Made by a program: the position numbers and the translations under genes
The notes under the pieces: generated by a model
Databases searched by the model: none
Told to the model about the DNA's origin: nothing
Seen by the model: only the letters and a program-made list of their open reading frames with translations
Source: JAGDXZ01 sp049965975
Lineage (GTDB): Archaea > Micrarchaeota > Micrarchaeia > Micrarchaeales > CABMGC01
Direction of reading: 5' to 3'
NCBI GenBank assembly: GCA_049965975.1
Contig: JBMFVN010000034.1
Coordinates: 1-8,574 of the forward strand
Length of the DNA stretch: 8,574 bases
Shown: piece after piece, positions 5,402 through 8,574 of the stretch
Numbering within the stretch: the stretch's first letter is position 1
Layout of the letters: each line of letters opens with the position of its first letter

Positions 5402-6391
5402 ATGTTGTATCAAATAGATCAGCAGCAGGTTATGCAAGTCCAGCCAACTCCTCAACCGGCAGGTTCCCCTCAGCCGGCAAGCAGCGGTAGCAGCACTATG
5501 CCCGCGCCCAAGCAACGCCCAGGCAAAACCAAAGCAGCAATAGCAGGATTAGTTGTGCTTATTGTTGCGCTTGCAATAGCTTATTTGCTACTTTCGCAAA
5601 AGCCAGCAGGCAAGAGTGCGATTTACTCTTTGCTCAGCCCTGGCAAAACCCTGCCCCTCAACAGGTTTGTGCAGCTTGTTAACACTTCCTTCTCATATGT
5701 CAACAAAACGAACGTGAGCTATTCGGGATCTCTCAACTTTAGCGAATCCTCAGGCAATTTCTCAACAAGCTCTGCCATGCCAATGCGCCTTGATTTTCTG
5801 AAGAATGGTACTAGCGAGCGCGCATACCTGCTTATGAGCGCCCCTATTATCGGAAACCTTAGCCTGATCGAAGTACTAAGCGGCGGCAAATACTATGCCT
5901 GCATTAACTCTACTGCTCTTGCAGCCGGCTCTGCAAGCCCGAGCAACTCATCTTTCGTGTGCATGTACCAAGCATCTGCAACTAACCTTGCGGGCTTGAG
6001 CAATAACATAAGCGGCACGGTCCATGTATCTTCTTTTGCAAAGTCCTCATACAAGGGCATTCCGTGCATGCTGCTAAAAGGCTACTTAAGCATGAACACG
6101 AGCTCCACGTCAAGCATTTATTCGGCGCTTTCGGCGCTGCCTCCATCAAAGATAGGAAGCATTAACGCAAACTTCAGCATGTGCTTTGACGAAAATTCAA
6201 ACATACCTTTATCTATATTTGTAGAAAGCCGCTCCAATGTTACAAACCCCAATACAGGCACGGCAGTAACAATATCTGAATTTCTCAACCTTAACGAAAC
6301 ATCAATAAGCAGCAGCGTGCCTAGCGGCATAAGCACCTTGCCCGGCCCTGTGCTTAATTCAACAGAGCTTGCCAATTTGGGAATCGCCTGA
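5402..6391 (+). CDS. Membrane-anchored surface protein rich in N-glycosylation sequons, 329 aa
   Basis: I do not recognise a named family. Residues 1-41 form a Gln/Pro/Ser-rich cytoplasmic tail, followed by basic residues (K37, R39, K42, K44) and one hydrophobic segment (about 45-65), giving a signal-anchor with the bulk of the protein outside. The outer domain is Ser/Asn/Thr-rich and holds fifteen N-x-S/T sequons, from N94 to N319, matching heavy archaeal N-glycosylation. Its only four cysteines (C167, C187, C222, C261) could form two disulfides. The pattern SYKGIPCMLLKGYL, later MCFDENSNIPLSIF, hints at a beta-rich LolA-like lipoprotein-sorting fold as seen in some archaeal secreted proteins; this is a weak inference. 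The ATG at 5402 was chosen because an upstream in-frame ATG (5351) would put the divergent promoter inside the gene and add a second hydrophobic stretch. endA follows 11 bp later. Confidence 0.8.
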   Translation: MLYQIDQQQVMQVQPTPQPAGSPQPASSGSSTMPAPKQRPGKTKAAIAGLVVLIVALAIAYLLLSQKPAGKSAIYSLLSPGKTLPLNRFVQLVNTSFSYVNKTNVSYSGSLNFSESSGNFSTSSAMPMRLDFLKNGTSERAYLLMSAPIIGNLSLIEVLSGGKYYACINSTALAAGSASPSNSSFVCMYQASATNLAGLSNNISGTVHVSSFAKSSYKGIPCMLLKGYLSMNTSSTSSIYSALSALPPSKIGSINANFSMCFDENSNIPLSIFVESRSNVTNPNTGTAVTISEFLNLNETSISSSVPSGISTLPGPVLNSTELANLGIA

Positions 6392-6402
6392 AAGCTGGTA
6401 GC

Positions 6403-7557
6403 GTGCTAGAGCTGAAAATCAAGAACAGGAACGTATTTGTCGAAGACGAGTCTACAAAGACCATTCTGAAGAACGGGTTTTACGGAAAGGAATCAAACGG
6501 CTTATTGCAGCTCAGCCTTGAGGAGGCTCTATATCTTATCGACTCCAGAAACGCAGAATGCAAGTCTAGCAGAGGAATTGTTTCATTCCTCGACCTGGCC
6601 TCAAAATACTGGAAAACGCCGAAATTTGCAGCAAGGTACTTTGCTTATAAGGACTGGCGCGACCGCGGGCTAATCGCTAAAGAGCCGGGCGCAGAGTACA
6701 AGGAGCCAGTGGAGAGCCCGATAAAGAAGTACCCTGCCCAAAGCCTAAGCCTGCCAGATTACCATTTGCACGGCGTATTTTTCAGGTCAGACTTGCTTTC
6801 TGTAGTGGCAGAAGCCGATACAGGCAAGGAGCTTTATGATAAGTACTGGTTTGGCCAATACGGCGCTTACAAGGCAGAAGACAGAGGCAAGCTTAACAAG
6901 CTTGACATTTACGAGACCATGTACTTGATAGACAAAAGGATTCTGTCTCTAAGCAATGTTACAAGATCCGAGGTGCTTGCTTTGGCTACTAGGCGCCATC
7001 CAGATTTTCAAAGCGTCTATGCAGTTTATTCTGATTGGCGCGACAAGGGCTATGTCATAAAGACCGGCTTCAAGTTCGGCACAAACTTCAGGGTCTATTT
7101 CCCTGGTGCAAGACCCAGCAACGGGCCAAGCAAAGACTGGATGCATTCAAAGCATGTCATACACGTTTTTCCAAAAAATGCAAGGCTGCTCATTTCTGAA
7201 TGGGCCAGGGCAATACGCGTAGCGCATTCGGTAAAAAAGACTTTCCTGCTTGCTGTTCCAGGCTCGCCTGTCCGCAGCTCAACTAAAATAGATTTTGTCC
7301 TTTATCACAGGCATGGCGGCGAAGCCGACAACCCTGACAGCAGTGCACCGCGCTTTGCCATGCTAGCATTGGGCGAGGAAGAATACCTTGGCGGGAGCGA
7401 CCTTGCGGCCGCGATAGCAGAAGCCTCTAAGCGAAAGCTCGAGCTGCTTCTGGCAATAGTCGACAGGGAAACGTCAGTAACCTATTATACAGTTCGCAGG
7501 ATACTGCTTCCGAAGAGCCAGCACGAATATTACGAGATAGACTGGCTTCAGCCTTAG
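6403..7557 (+). CDS. endA: tRNA-splicing endonuclease, three-unit (epsilon2-like) EndA, 384 aa
   Basis: It cuts bulge-helix-bulge introns from precursor tRNAs at both splice sites. The sequence reads as fused units. A first N-terminal domain (1-93) has LSLEEALYLID (38-48), KTPKFAARYFAYKDWRDRG (71-89) and IAKE. A second N-terminal domain (about 118-219) has KLDIYETMYLIDK (166-178) and FQSVYAVYSDWRDKGYVIK (202-220). A catalytic C-terminal domain follows with GFKFGTNFRVY (222-232), HSKHVIHV (248-255) and RVAHSVKKTFLLAV (272-285), supplying the expected triad Y232, H248 and K279 (or K280). A further C-terminal, probably structural, unit (about 292-384) ends in LLLAIVDRETSVTYYTVRRI. This alphaN-alpha-betaC order is the epsilon2 architecture reported from ARMAN archaea, where a homodimer is active. 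Common archaeal EndA forms are about 180 or 350 residues. Residues 152-167 form a lysine-bearing insertion in the second N-domain, resembling the ARMAN-specific loop. Translation starts at GTG, 11 bp after the preceding gene. Confidence 0.92.
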   Translation: MLELKIKNRNVFVEDESTKTILKNGFYGKESNGLLQLSLEEALYLIDSRNAECKSSRGIVSFLDLASKYWKTPKFAARYFAYKDWRDRGLIAKEPGAEYKEPVESPIKKYPAQSLSLPDYHLHGVFFRSDLLSVVAEADTGKELYDKYWFGQYGAYKAEDRGKLNKLDIYETMYLIDKRILSLSNVTRSEVLALATRRHPDFQSVYAVYSDWRDKGYVIKTGFKFGTNFRVYFPGARPSNGPSKDWMHSKHVIHVFPKNARLLISEWARAIRVAHSVKKTFLLAVPGSPVRSSTKIDFVLYHRHGGEADNPDSSAPRFAMLALGEEEYLGGSDLAAAIAEASKRKLELLLAIVDRETSVTYYTVRRILLPKSQHEYYEIDWLQP

Positions 7558-7594
7558 CCTTTTCTCGATTATTCCACTATTCCGCAGATTTAGT

Positions 7595-7608
7595 AATATT
7601 TAAATATT
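7595..7608 (+). promoter_or_regulatory. Strong TATA box for the PRC-barrel gene, perfect 14-bp palindrome
   Basis: AATATTTAAATATT is self-complementary over all 14 bases and contains the consensus-like TTTAAATA (7599-7606). The expected start site about 26 bp on falls near 7625-7630, leaving a short leader with GGTGA at 7636-7640 ahead of the ATG at 7645. Confidence 0.65.
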
Positions 7609-7644
7609 TGTAGCACCGAATAAATTCAAGGCGATGGTGAGCAC

Positions 7645-7923
7645 ATGCTTCTCTCGGAGCTATTGCGAATGGACATCTACAGCGACTCTGGCCAGTACCT
7701 TGGCGAAGTTCAGGACATAATTCTGGACTTGGAAAAAGGCGAGGTTAGCAGGCTTCTGATGGTTCCTTGGAAGACAGCAAAAGAAGACGTAAGGACCATA
7801 CTTAGGTCAAAGAGCGTGCTGTACAAGAGCGTCAAGAATGTAGGAGACGTTGTGCTCGTTTCTGCGCCGGCAATAGCGGGGCAGGAAGCAACAAAAGAGG
7901 AAGCAGCAGACCTTACTAGGTAA
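7645..7923 (+). CDS. PRC-barrel domain protein, 92 aa
   Basis: A single small beta-barrel domain fills nearly the whole protein. The archaeal PRC-barrel pattern is visible: LSELLRMDIYSDSGQYLGEV (3-22), DIILDLEKGEVSRLLMVPW (24-42), a middle segment with KSVLYKSVKNVGDVVLV (56-72), and a charged Lys/Glu/Ala tail (about 77-92). PRC-barrel proteins of this size are widespread in archaea. Some, such as the CdpB proteins, take part in cell division as adaptors, while others are linked to RNA metabolism; the sequence alone does not decide. The ATG at 7645 is well supported by GGTGA four bases upstream and a strong TATA box. The next gene begins 27 bp after the stop, so both are probably co-transcribed. 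There is no membrane segment, so it is likely cytoplasmic. Confidence 0.88.
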   Translation: MLLSELLRMDIYSDSGQYLGEVQDIILDLEKGEVSRLLMVPWKTAKEDVRTILRSKSVLYKSVKNVGDVVLVSAPAIAGQEATKEEAADLTR

Positions 7924-7950
7924 TTTTTGCATTTGGTTTGAGCTGTGGCC

Positions 7951-8439
7951 ATGCAAACTAGTGGTGATTTTGAATCTTGGTCAAAAAATTTCAAAGCAGC
8001 AGTTGACAACGTTCTTGCAGATTGCCCAGACGGTTCTCATGAGTTTGCAGGCCTGCTTGCTCATTTGAACGATTTCTTTTGGAGCAGGTTCAATGAGCCA
8101 AAAAACATAGAGGGTTTTTCAGATGCCGCATTTTTCAAGGAGCTCGCAATTTCAGCATTGTGCGGCGCATCTGTGCTTTCTGGAAAGCCTGTGCAGGAAG
8201 TCGGCATGGCCTGCTATGACCTTGGCGTAAGGAAGAACAAGGATTACGGCTCAGATAATATTCTCAGGTTTGGCACAATGGGTCTTATAGTAAGAATAGG
8301 CGACAAGATAAACAGGCTGAACAACCTTTACAAGTCAGGCACTGCGCAGGTTGCGGACGAGAAGATGCTTGACACCCTGATGGATGTCTTCAACTACTCC
8401 ATATACGGCATAATGCTCAGCAACGGCATCTGGTTCTGA
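7951..8439 (+). CDS. DUF1599 / nucleotide modification associated domain 1 (Nmad1)-like protein, 162 aa
   Basis: The C-terminal half matches the DUF1599/Nmad1 pattern known mostly from phages and bacteria: RKNKDYGSDNILRFG (94-108), GLIVRIGDKINRLNNLY (111-127) and DEKMLDTLMDVFNYSIYGIM (136-155). The conserved K-x-K-DYG, R-x-x-DK-x-x-RL and D-T-L-x-D-x-x-NY elements are all present. The family is helical and is predicted to act on nucleotides or modified bases, with a likely relation to MazG-type all-alpha NTP pyrophosphatases; no activity is established here. The N-terminal 80 residues are less conserved to my eye and contain F/W-rich helices (LNDFFWSRF). The start is uncertain: I used ATG 7951, but a GTG two codons upstream (7945) is in frame and neither has a clear ribosome-binding site. 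It follows the PRC-barrel gene closely, most likely in the same transcript, and is followed by an 80-bp purine-rich gap and a tRNA. Confidence 0.82.
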   Translation: MQTSGDFESWSKNFKAAVDNVLADCPDGSHEFAGLLAHLNDFFWSRFNEPKNIEGFSDAAFFKELAISALCGASVLSGKPVQEVGMACYDLGVRKNKDYGSDNILRFGTMGLIVRIGDKINRLNNLYKSGTAQVADEKMLDTLMDVFNYSIYGIMLSNGIWF

Positions 8440-8490
8440 TCAAAGGAAAGGCAATCAGAAAGAAAAGGAAAAGATAGGGAAAACATAAGA

Positions 8491-8500
8491 ATAAAAATAA
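8491..8500 (+). promoter_or_regulatory. Possible TATA element for the tRNA gene
   Basis: ATAAAAATAA lies 21-30 bp before the tRNA 5' end at 8521. It sits in a strongly purine-rich stretch, so the match may be compositional. GAATATATTC at 8509-8518 is a perfect palindrome but too close to the tRNA to be its TATA box. Confidence 0.3.
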
Positions 8501-8520
8501 AGAGCGAGGAATATATTCGA

Positions 8521-8574
8521 GCTCCCGTCGTCTAGCCCGGTCAAGGACACAGGCCCTTCGAGCCTGAAACCCGG
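8521..8574 (+). tRNA. tRNA-Glu (anticodon UUC), 5' 54 nt, cut by the window end
   Basis: The acceptor strand GCTCCCG is followed by TC and a D arm with stem GTCT/GGAC and a GG-containing loop. Next come A26, an anticodon stem CAGGC/GCCTG and the 7-nt loop CCTTCGA, then the variable bases AAAC and CCGG, the start of the T stem. Counting the loop as positions 32-38 places TTC at 34-36, which reads glutamate codons. The acceptor and D-arm sequences also resemble archaeal and bacterial tRNA-Glu. Position 33 is then C, where U is almost universal. The T arm and the 3' acceptor strand lie beyond the window, so folding of those parts cannot be checked. No intron is visible within the part shown. Confidence 0.88.

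Noticed and set aside
5330..5515. 62-residue N-terminal extension of the minus-strand membrane protein
   Set aside because: It would overlap the divergent gene and its promoter, has no family similarity, and ATG 5329 has a GTGA site and the expected family N-terminus.
8530..8560. tRNA-Arg (anticodon UCG) from a one-base shift of the anticodon loop
   Set aside because: The shift would restore U33 but breaks the CAGGC/GCCTG stem, pairing A with A; the Glu reading fits the stem and the acceptor sequence.
1..8574. CRISPR array, insertion sequence or integrated element
   Set aside because: No regularly spaced repeats, transposase or integrase genes, or long terminal inverted repeats were seen; the only repeats are short AT-rich dyads.

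Overview
The window looks like chromosomal DNA from a small-genome archaeon, most likely a DPANN/Micrarchaeota (ARMAN-type) lineage. Archaeal markers are RadA, the diphthamide enzyme DphB, an archaeal tRNA-splicing endonuclease, a PRC-barrel protein, TATA-box promoters about 25-40 bp ahead of starts, and GGTGA ribosome-binding sites. The narrower placement rests on the splicing endonuclease: one polypeptide seems to carry two N-terminal units and two C-terminal units, the three-unit epsilon2 layout described from ARMAN archaea. This is inference; no database search was possible.

Layout, left to right. Positions 1-95 are an AT-rich control region with a perfect 17-bp dyad, followed by a low-GC orphan gene (96-653). 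Next comes a compact end-joining pair, Ku (769-1527) and a stand-alone LigD-type ATP-dependent DNA ligase (1535-2512). After a T-rich terminator and a new promoter come the recombinase gene radA (2594-3544) and dphB (3558-4328). Convergent with dphB, overlapping it by 4 bp, is a multispanning membrane protein of the LPG-synthase-TM/UPF0104 family (4325-5329, minus strand). It shares a 72-bp divergent promoter region with a membrane-anchored, sequon-rich surface protein (5402-6391), which is followed 11 bp later by endA (6403-7557). A further promoter drives a PRC-barrel protein (7645-7923) and a DUF1599/Nmad1-like protein (7951-8439). The window closes on the first 54 nt of a tRNA-Glu(UUC) whose anticodon loop appears to carry C rather than U at position 33.

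Functional reading: the left half places the two double-strand-break repair routes side by side, Ku/ligase end joining and RadA strand exchange, on separate transcripts. The right half combines RNA processing (EndA, tRNA), translation-factor modification (DphB), envelope functions (UPF0104 and the surface protein) and two small proteins of uncertain role. No CRISPR array, insertion sequence, transposase or integrase was seen. No stretch over 300 bases lacks a gene; the longest intergenic gap is about 115 bp (654-768).
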